This document shows positions 8,989 to 18,622 of a DNA stretch of 64,000 nt, one piece after another (within the stretch, counting starts at the first letter, position 1; the number at the start of each line of letters is the position of its first letter). Made by a program: the position numbers and the translations under genes. Under the pieces are notes generated by a model. It was not told where the DNA came from, did not search any database, and was given only the letters and a program-made list of their open reading frames with translations. Origin of the DNA: Parvicella sp041583015 (GTDB lineage: Bacteria; Bacteroidota; Bacteroidia; Flavobacteriales_D; Parvicellaceae); assembly GCA_041583015.1 (NCBI GenBank), contig JBFHGR010000001.1:62001-126000 (forward strand), given 5' to 3'.

Positions 8989-10128
8989 TTACTTAAGTAA
9001 TGCTCTTGAAATAACTAATTTTTGAATTTCTGAAGTACCTTCTCCGATAGTACAAAGTTTACTATCTCTGTAGAATTTCTCTACTGGGAATTCTTTGATA
9101 TAACCATATCCTCCAAATATCTGAACTGCTTCTGTTGCAACTTTTACACCTACTTCAGATGCAAAATACTTAGCCATAGCAGACTCTTTCATCACTGTTT
9201 TTCCTTTCATCAACATATCTGCTGCCTGATATAGCAATAATTTTGCTGCCTCAATTTCAGTAGCCATATCTGCCAATTTGAATGAAATAGCTTGGAAAGA
9301 AGAGATTGATTTTCCAAATTGCTCTCTTTCTTTAGAGTAATTGATTGCTGCCTCAAGTGCACCTTCTCCAATTCCCAACCCTAGCGAACCAATAGAAATT
9401 CTACCACCATCTAAGATTTTCATGGCTTGAATAAACCCATCTCCTACTTCTCCTAAAATATTTTCTTTAGGAACTCTACAGTCTGTAAAGATTACTTCAG
9501 CAGTTTCTGATGCTCTCATCCCTAATTTATCTTCTTTTTTACCTCCTTCAAAACCTGGCGTACCTCTTTCTACCACGAAAGCCGTCATTCCATGCGAATC
9601 TAGTAATTCACCAGTTCTTGCAATAACAACAATACAGTTACCAGACTTACCATGAGTAATGAAGTTTTTTGAACCATTCAAAACGTAATAATCTCCATCT
9701 TCTTTGGCTACACATTTCATTCTTCCGGCATCCGAACCTGTATTAGGCTCAGTTAATCCCCATGCTCCAATCCATTCTCCTGTAGCTAATTTAGGCAACC
9801 ATTTCTTCTTTTGTTCTTCATTTCCAAACTTCAAGATATGATTGGTACAAAGTGAATTATGTGCAGCGACAGACAATCCGATAGAACCACAAACTTTGGC
9901 AATTTCTCTAATCACCATGATATACTCATTATACCCCATTCCAGAACCTCCGTATTCAGTAGGAACCAAAATCCCCATTAAGCCAAGCTCTCCTGCTTTA
10001 CGGAATAATTCAACAGGAAACTCCTGTGACTCGTCCCATTTCATAATATTTGGACGGATTTCTTTCTCAGCAAAATCTTTAACCATTTGCTGAATCATTA
10101 ATTCATTTTCTGTTAAATCAAAATTCAT
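8989..10128 (-). CDS. Acyl-CoA dehydrogenase
   Basis: FAD-dependent dehydrogenase for the first step of fatty-acid or branched-chain acyl-CoA oxidation. The 379 residues match the short/medium-chain family from end to end: N-terminal helical domain, the FAD-binding segments WGLTEPNTGSDAGRM and FITHG, and the C-terminal helical domain with GGYGYIKEFPVEKFYRD. The catalytic glutamate is seen in GEGTSEIQ (Glu363). Chain-length preference cannot be told. It is the last gene of the minus-strand operon, 28 bases after apt, and is followed by a strong terminator. Confidence 0.95.
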   Translation of the reverse strand: MNFDLTENELMIQQMVKDFAEKEIRPNIMKWDESQEFPVELFRKAGELGLMGILVPTEYGGSGMGYNEYIMVIREIAKVCGSIGLSVAAHNSLCTNHILKFGNEEQKKKWLPKLATGEWIGAWGLTEPNTGSDAGRMKCVAKEDGDYYVLNGSKNFITHGKSGNCIVVIARTGELLDSHGMTAFVVERGTPGFEGGKKEDKLGMRASETAEVIFTDCRVPKENILGEVGDGFIQAMKILDGGRISIGSLGLGIGEGALEAAINYSKEREQFGKSISSFQAISFKLADMATEIEAAKLLLYQAADMLMKGKTVMKESAMAKYFASEVGVKVATEAVQIFGGYGYIKEFPVEKFYRDSKLCTIGEGTSEIQKLVISRALLK

Positions 10129-10156
10129 TGTGTGTAGTATTTAATTTTAATTGTTT

Positions 10157-10684
10157 TTAATATTTCACGATGCTCTCAACCGCGTTGCTATAAGTCTGTA
10201 ATCTTTCTTTTCCATTTAAAAAGCTCAATTCAACTAAAAAAGAAAAACCGGCAACAAACCCATCTTCTTTTCGGATTAATTCGGCAGCCGCTTCTGCAGT
10301 ACCTCCTGTTGCTAATAAATCATCATGAATTAAAACTCTCATGCCTGTGGTAACCGTATCAACATGCATTTCAATTTCAGCACTACCGTACTCCAAATCA
10401 TACTTATGACTAACAGTTTTATAGGGTAATTTTCCTTTTTTTCTGATTAAAATAAACGGAATATCCAATGCCATTGCTAATGGGAATCCAAATAAAAACC
10501 CTCGACTTTCAACTCCAGCAACAGCATCCAATTTACCTCTCCATTGATTGGCAAAAGTTTCAATTATTTCTTTAGATAGTTGGTGATCTTCCAAGATCGG
10601 TGTTATGTCCTTAAACTGAATTCCTGGTTTAGGAAAATCAGGAACGTTTCTAATGGCCTTGTCAATCTTTTCTGTTAATGTCAT
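10157..10684 (-). CDS. apt: Adenine phosphoribosyltransferase
   Basis: Cytoplasmic purine salvage enzyme making AMP from adenine and PRPP. At 175 residues it has the standard size. The N-terminal segment FPKPGIQFKDITPIL and the flexible-loop and PRPP-binding signature VLIHDDLLATGGTA (about 117-130) are clear. Its ATG overlaps the stop of the HhH-protein gene by four bases (ATGA), so the two are likely translationally coupled. It shares an operon with purM and pyrF, grouping nucleotide synthesis and salvage. Confidence 0.96.
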   Translation of the reverse strand: MTLTEKIDKAIRNVPDFPKPGIQFKDITPILEDHQLSKEIIETFANQWRGKLDAVAGVESRGFLFGFPLAMALDIPFILIRKKGKLPYKTVSHKYDLEYGSAEIEMHVDTVTTGMRVLIHDDLLATGGTAEAAAELIRKEDGFVAGFSFLVELSFLNGKERLQTYSNAVESIVKY

Positions 10685-11793
10685 TCTGTCGTTAAGTAAG
10701 GTGCAATTTTAAGAAATAATTCTTCATTTATCAAATCTGATTTTAGTATATCAGCAACTTGCTCGTAGTTCCCATGTACTTTTCTCATCTGCACAATAGA
10801 GTTAGCCACATTCCAAGTAATATAAGGGTGCTTTTTTAGTTCTGAAACTTCTGCAATATTAATATTTATTTTTGACAATGTTTTGTCTTCCAATTTGAAA
10901 TTTGCTAAGTGGTCATCAATGACTTCGGGCGGTAATTTATAGATTTCTTTCATTTGTTCAATAGAAACATAGCCTCCTAATTGATTTCTATATTTTATAA
11001 ATCTTTTTGCATATCCAAATCCAATTCCTGGAATTTTAGAAAACTCTAAAGTATCTGCTGTGTTGATGTCCACCACCACAAGTTCTTTTTCATAGACTTT
11101 TTGCTCCTTTTGTTTGATTGGATAGAATCCTTTTAAAGAATTTACCTCTTGAATTTCTGCTTGTAAAAAATCCTTTTCTTCTTTATATTCAGCAGCATCA
11201 TCTTCTGTTTCAAAAGGCAAAATACAATACCAATATTCTTGATTTCTCTTCGTATAATACAGACTATCCACCCCTTGAAATCCATCATAAATTGGCACTT
11301 TAGACGTTTTCAAGACTACCACAAAGGTACTATTAGACTTTTCTTTAACATAATTATAATCATGAGAGGTGGCTACCTTCTCCGGCAGATCTATAAAGGG
11401 CTCTAATACTTGGTATTTTTTCTCATCAACCATAAAAAGTTTTTTCATATCACTTTTTACTTTGAATACTGCCCCTGCATTTTTATATTTCTCTATAGAA
11501 GTTGCTTGCTTTTCAGAAAAACCTAGTTGCATCCATTCCTCCACTCCAATTTCATTTGGGTTAAATGAAAAATATTGAATAGAGTCCACCTTTTCATTTG
11601 ATTCATCAAAACCATAATTTTGAAATGCTTCAATGTCCTCATGATACTTTGAAAAGTCGGTTACTGAAGATTGAACAAATAGTCCTCTCACAAAGTACCA
11701 ACTCAGAAGAACAGCAATAAGTATTAATAATACAACTGCCCCTTTTCGTTCACCTCTTGAATAGTGAAAAAAATCTTTAACAGGGCTAAGCAT
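10681..11793 (-). CDS. Membrane-anchored helix-hairpin-helix protein (ComEA-like)
   Basis: A single membrane segment near residues 18-37 is followed by three helix-hairpin-helix regions: a degenerate one (about 75-130), then one beginning VDINTADTLEFSKIPGIG (about 245-300), and one beginning ININIAEVSELKKHP (about 307-360). The fold binds double-stranded DNA without sequence specificity; ComEA uses it as a DNA receptor in uptake. The length of 370 residues is longer than classical ComEA but common in Bacteroidota. A role in DNA uptake together with the ComEC at 54373 is an inference, as the two genes are 43 kb apart. Confidence 0.8.
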   Translation of the reverse strand: MLSPVKDFFHYSRGERKGAVVLLILIAVLLSWYFVRGLFVQSSVTDFSKYHEDIEAFQNYGFDESNEKVDSIQYFSFNPNEIGVEEWMQLGFSEKQATSIEKYKNAGAVFKVKSDMKKLFMVDEKKYQVLEPFIDLPEKVATSHDYNYVKEKSNSTFVVVLKTSKVPIYDGFQGVDSLYYTKRNQEYWYCILPFETEDDAAEYKEEKDFLQAEIQEVNSLKGFYPIKQKEQKVYEKELVVVDINTADTLEFSKIPGIGFGYAKRFIKYRNQLGGYVSIEQMKEIYKLPPEVIDDHLANFKLEDKTLSKININIAEVSELKKHPYITWNVANSIVQMRKVHGNYEQVADILKSDLINEELFLKIAPYLTTE

Positions 11794-11806
11794 TTTAATC
11801 TAATAG

Positions 11807-13450
11807 TTATTGTTTTTTGTACTCTTTTATTGCCGTTCTAAATCTCTTCACCTCTTCACGGACTTTTGGAGACAAGAACAACAGCCCAATTATATTTGGG
11901 AAAACCATTGCAAAAATCATTGCATCAGAAAACTTGATTACCGAACCTAAACTAATTGACGATCCAACAATTACAAAAATTAAAAACAGTGCTTTATAAG
12001 CCAAATCCACAGATTTACCTTTACCAAACAAAAACTTCCAAGCTTGAAGACCATAATAACTCCATGATAACATAGTAGAAAACGCAAATAAAATTACCGC
12101 CACAGTTAACACATATGAAAAGTTAGGTATGGCAGTATCAAATGCCAGGGAGGTTAAATCTACTCCTCCTACAGCATCTCCACTTCCATTAAGTATTACA
12201 TTATCTCCTGCATCTAAATTCCCATAATTAAAAAGACCAGCTTTAAGATTGGTGATGACTATAACCAAAGCCGTCATTGTACAAATTATCACGGTATCAA
12301 TTAATGGCTCAAGAAGGGCAACAACCCCTTCGCTTGCTGGAAATTTGGTTTTCACAGCGGAGTGAGCTATTGCTGCTGAACCAACACCAGCTTCATTACT
12401 AAAGGCTGCTCTTTGGAATCCAACAATGATAACTCCTAAAACTCCTCCCAGTCCCGCTTCAGGACTAAAAGCTCCTTCGAAAATCATACCAAATGCAGTT
12501 GGTATCAATGAAAAGTTCATTCCAAGAATTACTAATGCAGCACCTACATAGATTACAGCCATAAAAGGCACTACTTTCTCTGTCACCGCACCAATTTTTT
12601 TAATTCCTCCTATGATTACTATTCCAACCAATATCGCTACAATAACACCAAATATAAATCCAGCACCACCAAATTCTATCCCCGTCATTTGAAGAAATTG
12701 CGAAGCAGCTTGATTTGCCTGAAACATATTCCCTCCACCAAACGAGCCTCCAACGGCCATTATTGCAAAAAATATAGCTAAAAACTTACCAAATTTAGCC
12801 CATCCTTTTTCTTTAAATCCTTTTGACAAATAATACATTGGACCACCGTGAACAGTCCCGTCCTCATCAATATCTCTATACTTAACTCCCAGTGTACATT
12901 CAACAAATTTGGATGCCATACCAATAAACCCAGCAACTATCATCCATAAGGTAGCACCAGGGCCACCCACAGCAATTGCAATTGCAACACCAGCAATATT
13001 ACCTAGTCCAACAGTAGCAGACAAAGCTGCTGTCAATGCTTGAAAAGGTGTAACTTCACCATCAGCACCTTCCACTTTTATCGTATCTGGATTATCTCCT
13101 TCGTTAATGTTTAATTGGTCTGTTGTTTCTGAGACAGCATGTTTATCAATATCTTCATATTTACCTTTCACCACTCTCAAAGCAACTCCCAATAATCTTA
13201 CATTGGGAAATCTGAAGTATAATGTAAAGAATGTAGCTCCTGCCAATAATACAATCAATACAATTGGGATTGAAATGCCTGAAATTGAAATATCATAAAA
13301 CACCACATTACTTATTACATCTGCTATAGGTTTGAAAAAATTATTAATTCTTTCATCTATTCCAACAGATGCCTCTTCCTGAGAAAATGAAGTAAATGGA
13401 TAAATAAATATTGAAAAAAAAGTAAGTAATAAAAATGCTTTCAATCTCAT
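11807..13450 (-). CDS. Sodium:alanine symporter family (AGCS) transporter
   Basis: Inner-membrane carrier importing alanine or glycine with sodium. It has about 11 membrane segments after a signal-like N-terminus. Family signatures seen are ATVGLGNIAGVA, GGPMYYLSKG and SNEAGVGSAAIAHSA. The 547 residues exceed the usual 440-490 because of a signal-like leader and a hydrophilic insert (about residues 95-120) before the first conserved block. Start and stop are 16 and 13 bases from neighbours, inside the ten-gene operon. Confidence 0.93.
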   Translation of the reverse strand: MRLKAFLLLTFFSIFIYPFTSFSQEEASVGIDERINNFFKPIADVISNVVFYDISISGISIPIVLIVLLAGATFFTLYFRFPNVRLLGVALRVVKGKYEDIDKHAVSETTDQLNINEGDNPDTIKVEGADGEVTPFQALTAALSATVGLGNIAGVAIAIAVGGPGATLWMIVAGFIGMASKFVECTLGVKYRDIDEDGTVHGGPMYYLSKGFKEKGWAKFGKFLAIFFAIMAVGGSFGGGNMFQANQAASQFLQMTGIEFGGAGFIFGVIVAILVGIVIIGGIKKIGAVTEKVVPFMAVIYVGAALVILGMNFSLIPTAFGMIFEGAFSPEAGLGGVLGVIIVGFQRAAFSNEAGVGSAAIAHSAVKTKFPASEGVVALLEPLIDTVIICTMTALVIVITNLKAGLFNYGNLDAGDNVILNGSGDAVGGVDLTSLAFDTAIPNFSYVLTVAVILFAFSTMLSWSYYGLQAWKFLFGKGKSVDLAYKALFLIFVIVGSSISLGSVIKFSDAMIFAMVFPNIIGLLFLSPKVREEVKRFRTAIKEYKKQ

Positions 13451-13466
13451 ACTAAGTTATTTATAA

Positions 13467-14363
13467 TTATATGTTTAATAAACTCAACCCCTCTTCAAAA
13501 CTTACTGGATCGTATCCTAGCAAATTCTTAGCTTTATTCAAAATAAAACCAGTGACTGGTGGTCTTTTTGCTGCTTGATTCAAAGATAAAGATTTTATTG
13601 GACTGACAATGGAAGCGTCTAATTTATAGAAATTTGCGACTCTATTTACTAATTCTAAAATACTCATTTGATCTTTACCTGATAAATGAAATATTCCTTT
13701 TGCATTTTTTTCAGCGATCAACAAACAACCTTTTGCCAAGTCATCTGCAAATGTTGGGCTTCTAAACTGATCATCCACAATTGTTAATGGTTCACCTTTT
13801 TCTAATGCAGATTTTGCCCATAATACAATGTTACTTCTGCTCATGTTTTCCCCAACGCCATAAACTATAATAGTTCTTGCAATGGCCCAATTAGTATACT
13901 CATCATTTTGCAACAATTTTTCAGCAGCCAATTTAGACTCACCATAATAACTTAAAGGATTAGGAGTATCGTCTTCCGCATATGGTCCGTCTTCTCCATC
14001 AAAAATAAAATCTGTTGATAGATGAATAAAATGTGCCCCGATCTTTTTACAGTTTTCAAACAATAATTTGACTGCATTCACATTTATGTTCCAACACGCT
14101 TCTTTATTTGTTTCACAAGCATCAACATTTGTCATCGCAGCCGTATTTATAACAATGTCTGGAAGATAAGAATTCATAATAGATTCCACTTCAGTTCTGG
14201 ATGTTATATCCATCGACTGATATTGAAAATCTTTAATTTTTTCAATTCTATTCACTCCAAACGAAGTGGCTAAAAAGTCAAAATCATCATTCCCGTCTAA
14301 CTGTTTCACTAATTTCTGTCCCAACAACCCATTAGAACCTGTTATGAGTATTTTTTTCTTCAC
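13467..14363 (-). CDS. RmlD-like NAD(P)-dependent sugar nucleotide reductase/epimerase
   Basis: Extended short-chain dehydrogenase of 298 residues. The N-terminal Rossmann glycine motif reads ITGSNGLLGQKL and the catalytic motif YYGESKLAAE provides the Tyr-Lys pair. The overall pattern (DVIINTAAMTNVD-like segment, STDFIFDG, then a RAARPxx-like end region) resembles dTDP-4-dehydrorhamnose reductase. It lies inside the housekeeping operon, overlapping the potassium channel gene by four bases, and not beside rfbC. It might complete rhamnose synthesis with RfbC or act on another sugar nucleotide; the sequence does not decide. Confidence 0.8.
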   Translation of the reverse strand: MKKKILITGSNGLLGQKLVKQLDGNDDFDFLATSFGVNRIEKIKDFQYQSMDITSRTEVESIMNSYLPDIVINTAAMTNVDACETNKEACWNINVNAVKLLFENCKKIGAHFIHLSTDFIFDGEDGPYAEDDTPNPLSYYGESKLAAEKLLQNDEYTNWAIARTIIVYGVGENMSRSNIVLWAKSALEKGEPLTIVDDQFRSPTFADDLAKGCLLIAEKNAKGIFHLSGKDQMSILELVNRVANFYKLDASIVSPIKSLSLNQAAKRPPVTGFILNKAKNLLGYDPVSFEEGLSLLNI

Positions 14364-15406
14364 GATTTATTTAAGCCTATTGATTTATTTAAATTAATGA
14401 TTTGCTCTGGATTACCTAAAACAAAAATTTTAGAATTAGGAATAATTGCCATTTCCGCAGGTGGATTTATTATATATTCATTCTCAGGAGTTCTAAATCC
14501 AACGATATTACAGTATGGAAAATGTTCTTTTAAATCTTGTAAAGACTTAAATCTAAAGTCCTCAGGAATATCTGCAAAATCAATTTCCTCCAAATTAATT
14601 TCATTCTTGCCTTGAATACTAATTTCATCTAAAAACTCAAGAACATCAGGATTTGTAACCAACTGAGCCATATGACTTCCTCCTAAACTATCTGGCATAA
14701 TCACATTATCCGCCCCCGCTATTTTGAGTTTTCGAATACTTGAATTCTGTGATGCTCTTGATATGATGGTCAAGTCCTTGTTTAATTCTCTACTTGTTAA
14801 CACCACAAAAAGATTATCAGAATCAGACGGCAATGTGGTAATTAAAGCCTGTGCTTTATTTATACCAGCAGAAGACAGAAGTTCATCATCCGTTGCATTC
14901 CCTTGCAAACAAGGGAAAAGTGTTGTTTCTTTTATTGCATCAATAACTTCTTGATTTTCCTCGATAAGAATAAATTTTTTATTTCGTGCGACCAAAGTGG
15001 CAACGGCTTGTTTTCCTACCCTTCCATACCCACATACAATGGTGTGACCTGACAATTGCGAAATATCTTTCATAGTTCTATAATCTTTGAAATAAAGTTT
15101 GTAATCTCCTGAAACAATGTATGTTGTAATAGAAGAAATAGCATAAGCGAATGTACCAAAACTAGTAATAATAAGAAAAGAAACAAACAACTTACCTTCT
15201 TGACTAAACTCATGCACTTCACCAAAACCAACGGTTGAAATTGTAATAATAGTTTGATAAAATGCATCAATTAGTTCAAAATCTTCAATCAACATGAAAC
15301 CTATAGTTCCACCAGCCATAATTAAAAAAAGTAAAATTAGGGCGTAATAGATTTTTGAGAAAAATCTAAAGTTGAACAACATAAAATTACTTCTTGCTTT
15401 CATCAC
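14360..15406 (-). CDS. Potassium channel with RCK/TrkA-N regulatory domain
   Basis: Two-helix potassium channel subunit. The first membrane helix (about residues 14-38), a pore loop with the selectivity filter TVGFGE, and the second helix (about 70-95) are followed by a cytoplasmic RCK domain whose Rossmann motif is VCGYGRVGKQA, and a TrkA-C-like end. The filter has the TVGFG form rather than TVGYG; both conduct potassium in known channels. The 348 residues fit the family. Start and stop codons overlap both neighbours by four bases, so three genes (DUF2851, channel, RmlD-like) are coupled. Confidence 0.92.
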   Translation of the reverse strand: MMKARSNFMLFNFRFFSKIYYALILLFLIMAGGTIGFMLIEDFELIDAFYQTIITISTVGFGEVHEFSQEGKLFVSFLIITSFGTFAYAISSITTYIVSGDYKLYFKDYRTMKDISQLSGHTIVCGYGRVGKQAVATLVARNKKFILIEENQEVIDAIKETTLFPCLQGNATDDELLSSAGINKAQALITTLPSDSDNLFVVLTSRELNKDLTIISRASQNSSIRKLKIAGADNVIMPDSLGGSHMAQLVTNPDVLEFLDEISIQGKNEINLEEIDFADIPEDFRFKSLQDLKEHFPYCNIVGFRTPENEYIINPPAEMAIIPNSKIFVLGNPEQIINLNKSIGLNKS

Positions 15407-16674
15407 TGCAATAAATATACGCCTATTTTACAATGTAGACACTTTTTAAGAGAACAATACTCATTGTTTAATTGTATTAAGGATTGAGAATACTTGGCAT
15501 TTCCATTTTCAAACCCTATTGATTCAAATTTTTTTGTTATACTATTTTTCTCTGGCTTAATAGTTTCCAATAATTCCAATGCAAATTTCTCATAGGAGGA
15601 ATTACCAACATTTCTTCCATAGGTAAAAGCAAATGGAACGATACAGTTAATGATAATTGAATGTAATGTTGCTGTCCCCAATTTACCTGAATTGGGTTTA
15701 CTTTTGGCAGAATTAAAAGAATAGTGCGTTTGCCAAAACACTGATGGCTCAACATCTAAGATTAATCCAATTTTTTCAATGGACATTTTATCTCTTATGA
15801 TATAAAATAATTTTTGAGTTGCCGTATAAATCGCTGCTAACTGTGCCATTCTCAATGTAGGAAAATTAGGAGGTCTCATTCTAGAAAACTTCCAAACAAC
15901 AGACTTCAGCGGAATTAAAGAATACTTCTGTTTGAGATATAAATATTCATTTCGTATTGTTTGATGATAGTCTAATGACATTTCCTCCTCTAGTAAACCT
16001 GCTTGACCAAAAATAAGCGCTTCGGTGGCTAATAAGTTATTACTTTCCTTATTTAAAATTCTTAACGGTAAGCGATGTGAAAGTTCGACCATTTGCTGAG
16101 CATTTACCTTCATTCCCATGTACTTGAAAAAAAACTGATGAAATGTTTCTTCCCAATCTCCATTATTCAAATTCAACTGTTTGACAATATCATTTGATTT
16201 TCGCTGAAGCCTTTCCACTAACATGTTATCCAAAGTGTTATTCACAATAAATGAAGGGACCTCATGAAAATGAGATTCACATGGCAGTTTATTCCCGTTA
16301 TTAAGGAACTTTTCATAATAGAAGTAAGCATCTTCGTCTAACAAGTTTTTCAGTTCTAGCACTGGAATCCGCTCACCATTTTTATTTAGGATATCTTTGT
16401 CGTGTTCGTATACAACATGCAATATAACATTATTGTAACGCTCATCTTTATCATGCATATGGAGTGCCCAATGACTTGTTTTTATATGAATTTCAATGGA
16501 GCCAGCCCAAAGTGTTTCTCCAATTCGAACTTGTCCTTCTAAAAAATCAGCACCTGCATTTACATTATGAAAACCTTTCTTCAAAATGCATACTGATTCA
16601 CCCTCTGTAGTGATAAGGTTTGATTGGTCAAATTTTGAAAATTTCCATATATAATGTAGGTAGTCTTCAGTCAT
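15403..16674 (-). CDS. DUF2851 family protein
   Basis: Uncharacterised protein of 423 residues recognised by the N-terminal block MTEDYLHYIWKF and by the segments NAGADFLEGQVRIG and SIEIHIKTSHW, found widely in Bacteroidota. No signal peptide or membrane segment is seen, so it should be cytoplasmic. Near the C-terminus the segment YCSLKKCLHCKIG gives three closely spaced cysteines that could bind a metal. It lies between pyrF and a potassium channel in the operon. Function is unknown. Confidence 0.85.
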   Translation of the reverse strand: MTEDYLHYIWKFSKFDQSNLITTEGESVCILKKGFHNVNAGADFLEGQVRIGETLWAGSIEIHIKTSHWALHMHDKDERYNNVILHVVYEHDKDILNKNGERIPVLELKNLLDEDAYFYYEKFLNNGNKLPCESHFHEVPSFIVNNTLDNMLVERLQRKSNDIVKQLNLNNGDWEETFHQFFFKYMGMKVNAQQMVELSHRLPLRILNKESNNLLATEALIFGQAGLLEEEMSLDYHQTIRNEYLYLKQKYSLIPLKSVVWKFSRMRPPNFPTLRMAQLAAIYTATQKLFYIIRDKMSIEKIGLILDVEPSVFWQTHYSFNSAKSKPNSGKLGTATLHSIIINCIVPFAFTYGRNVGNSSYEKFALELLETIKPEKNSITKKFESIGFENGNAKYSQSLIQLNNEYCSLKKCLHCKIGVYLLQ

Positions 16675-16689
16675 TGATCATTACGTGGT

Positions 16690-17511
16690 TTAAATGATTT
16701 TGAACTCTTTTAGATATTGTGACATTTCTTGTTGAAGTTTCAACGCCTCATCACGGGCATCCAATGCAAACTCTTCTCCATTGCTGGCATAAATTATAGA
16801 TCTAGATGCATTAACGAGTAAACCACAATCATTGTTTATCCCATTAATTACAACATCTTTCAAACTTCCTCCTTGTGCGCCAACTCCAGGAACCAACAAA
16901 AACGAATCTGGTACAATTGCGCGTACTTTCTTCAATATATCAGCCCTGGTAGCACCAACTACATACATTAAGTTATCCTTATCGCCCCATTCTAACGAAG
17001 TTTTCAATACTTTCTCAAACAACATCTTTCCATTTTCGATGTTTCTATATTGAAAATCCAATCCTCCAACATTGCTTGTGGCTGCTAATAAAATTACCCA
17101 CTTATCCTTAAATCCAAAATAAGGGGTTACAGAATCTTCTCCCATGTATGGAGCAACGGTTATTGAATCAAAATTATAGGTCTCAAAAAAAGTTTTAGCA
17201 TACATTTTTGAGGTATTACCTATATCTCCACGCTTTGCATCCGCAATGGTAAAGCAATTTTGGGGAACATAATTCACTGTCTTTTCTAATGTATCCCAAC
17301 CTTTACTTCCTTGAGATTCATAAAAAGCAATATTAGGTTTGTATGCTACACAATATCTATGAGTAGCATCTATAATTCTTTTGTTAAATTCAAAGATTGG
17401 ATCTTCGAAATCAAGTAAAAATGTAGGAATCTTGTCTATATCCGTATCAAGACCTACACATAGAAATGACTCCTTTTCTTTTATTTGCTGTATTAATTCC
17501 GCTCTTTTCAT
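16690..17511 (-). CDS. pyrF: Orotidine 5'-phosphate decarboxylase
   Basis: Last step of de novo UMP synthesis: decarboxylation of OMP. The 273 residues fit the longer (type 2) family with N-terminal CVGLDTDIDKIP. The catalytic D-x-K-x-x-D motif is D91-A-K93-R-G-D96. The phosphate-binding C-terminal segment is LVPGVGAQGG. It is ten bases downstream of prfA, an order (purM, prfA, pyrF) that I recall as common in Flavobacteriia. Confidence 0.96.
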   Translation of the reverse strand: MKRAELIQQIKEKESFLCVGLDTDIDKIPTFLLDFEDPIFEFNKRIIDATHRYCVAYKPNIAFYESQGSKGWDTLEKTVNYVPQNCFTIADAKRGDIGNTSKMYAKTFFETYNFDSITVAPYMGEDSVTPYFGFKDKWVILLAATSNVGGLDFQYRNIENGKMLFEKVLKTSLEWGDKDNLMYVVGATRADILKKVRAIVPDSFLLVPGVGAQGGSLKDVVINGINNDCGLLVNASRSIIYASNGEEFALDARDEALKLQQEMSQYLKEFKII

Positions 17512-17521
17512 GAATAAAACT

Positions 17522-18613
17522 CTAAAATTCTAATCCTCCGTCTTTTAATTTCTCCGTATTTTCTGCCATTTTCAATGCTTCAATCATTTCATCAATGTCT
17601 CCATTAATAAAATTATTCAAATTGTACATGGTCTTATTAATTCTATGGTCAGTAATTCGTCCTTGAGGCCAATTATAAGTTCTAATTTTTGCAGATCTAT
17701 CTCCAGTTGAAACCATAGTCTTTCTTTTAGCAGCTATATCTCCATGACGTTTGTTCAGTTCCATATCGTATAACCTAGAACGTATCCACTCCATAGCAGT
17801 TATTCTATTTTCTAATTGCGAACGAGAAACAGAGCACACAACTACAATACCAGAAGGTTTATGTGTTAACTGGACCTTAGTTTCAACCTTATTTACATTC
17901 TGCCCACCAGCACCACCTGAACGAGACGTCTGCATTTCAATATCAGCTGGGTTAATTACCACATCCAATTCTTCGACCTCTGGCAGTACAGCCACAGTAG
18001 CCGCAGATGTATGTACACGTCCCTGTGTTTCTGTATCAGGTACTCTCTGAACACGATGAACTCCAGCTTCAAACTTCATTGTTCCGTACACGTCTGCCCC
18101 TTTAACTTTCAGTATAACCTCTTTATACCCGCCTGCTGTACCATCAGTTACATCCATAACCTCAACTTGCCAACCTTTCTCTTCGAAATAGCGCGTATAC
18201 ATTCTGTATAAATCTCCTGCAAACAAACTTGCTTCATCGCCTCCGGTACCAGATCTAATCTCAATAATAGCATTCTTATCGTCTTCTGGATCTTTGGGAA
18301 TTAACATCCATTTGATTTTCTCCTCCCACTCTTCCTTTTGAATTTCCAAATCCTTAATTTCAGCTTTGGCCATTTCTTTGAAATCAGCATCAGTTTCTTC
18401 TGATAACATTTCATACGAAGAAGATAAATTATCTATCACACTCTTATATGCCTCATACGCTTCCACCATCACTTCTTTGTCCTTATACTCCTTAGTAAGT
18501 TTTACATACTTAGGCATATCAGAAATAATATCTGGATCCACAATGAGTTTGCCAACCTCTTCAAACCTCATTTTTATTACCTCTAATTTAGGCAAATAAC
18601 TTTCTGCACTCAT
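17522..18613 (-). CDS. prfA: Peptide chain release factor 1
   Basis: Decodes UAA and UAG stop codons and triggers peptide release on the ribosome. The 363 residues show the RF1-type anticodon tripeptide P192-D-T194 (PxT) and the catalytic GGQ at 236-238 inside SGGAGGQNVNKVET. The presence of PxT rather than SPF separates it from RF2. It lies nine bases from purM and ten from pyrF. Confidence 0.97.
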   Translation of the reverse strand: MSAESYLPKLEVIKMRFEEVGKLIVDPDIISDMPKYVKLTKEYKDKEVMVEAYEAYKSVIDNLSSSYEMLSEETDADFKEMAKAEIKDLEIQKEEWEEKIKWMLIPKDPEDDKNAIIEIRSGTGGDEASLFAGDLYRMYTRYFEEKGWQVEVMDVTDGTAGGYKEVILKVKGADVYGTMKFEAGVHRVQRVPDTETQGRVHTSAATVAVLPEVEELDVVINPADIEMQTSRSGGAGGQNVNKVETKVQLTHKPSGIVVVCSVSRSQLENRITAMEWIRSRLYDMELNKRHGDIAAKRKTMVSTGDRSAKIRTYNWPQGRITDHRINKTMYNLNNFINGDIDEMIEALKMAENTEKLKDGGLEF

Positions 18614-18622
18614 TATTTCAAA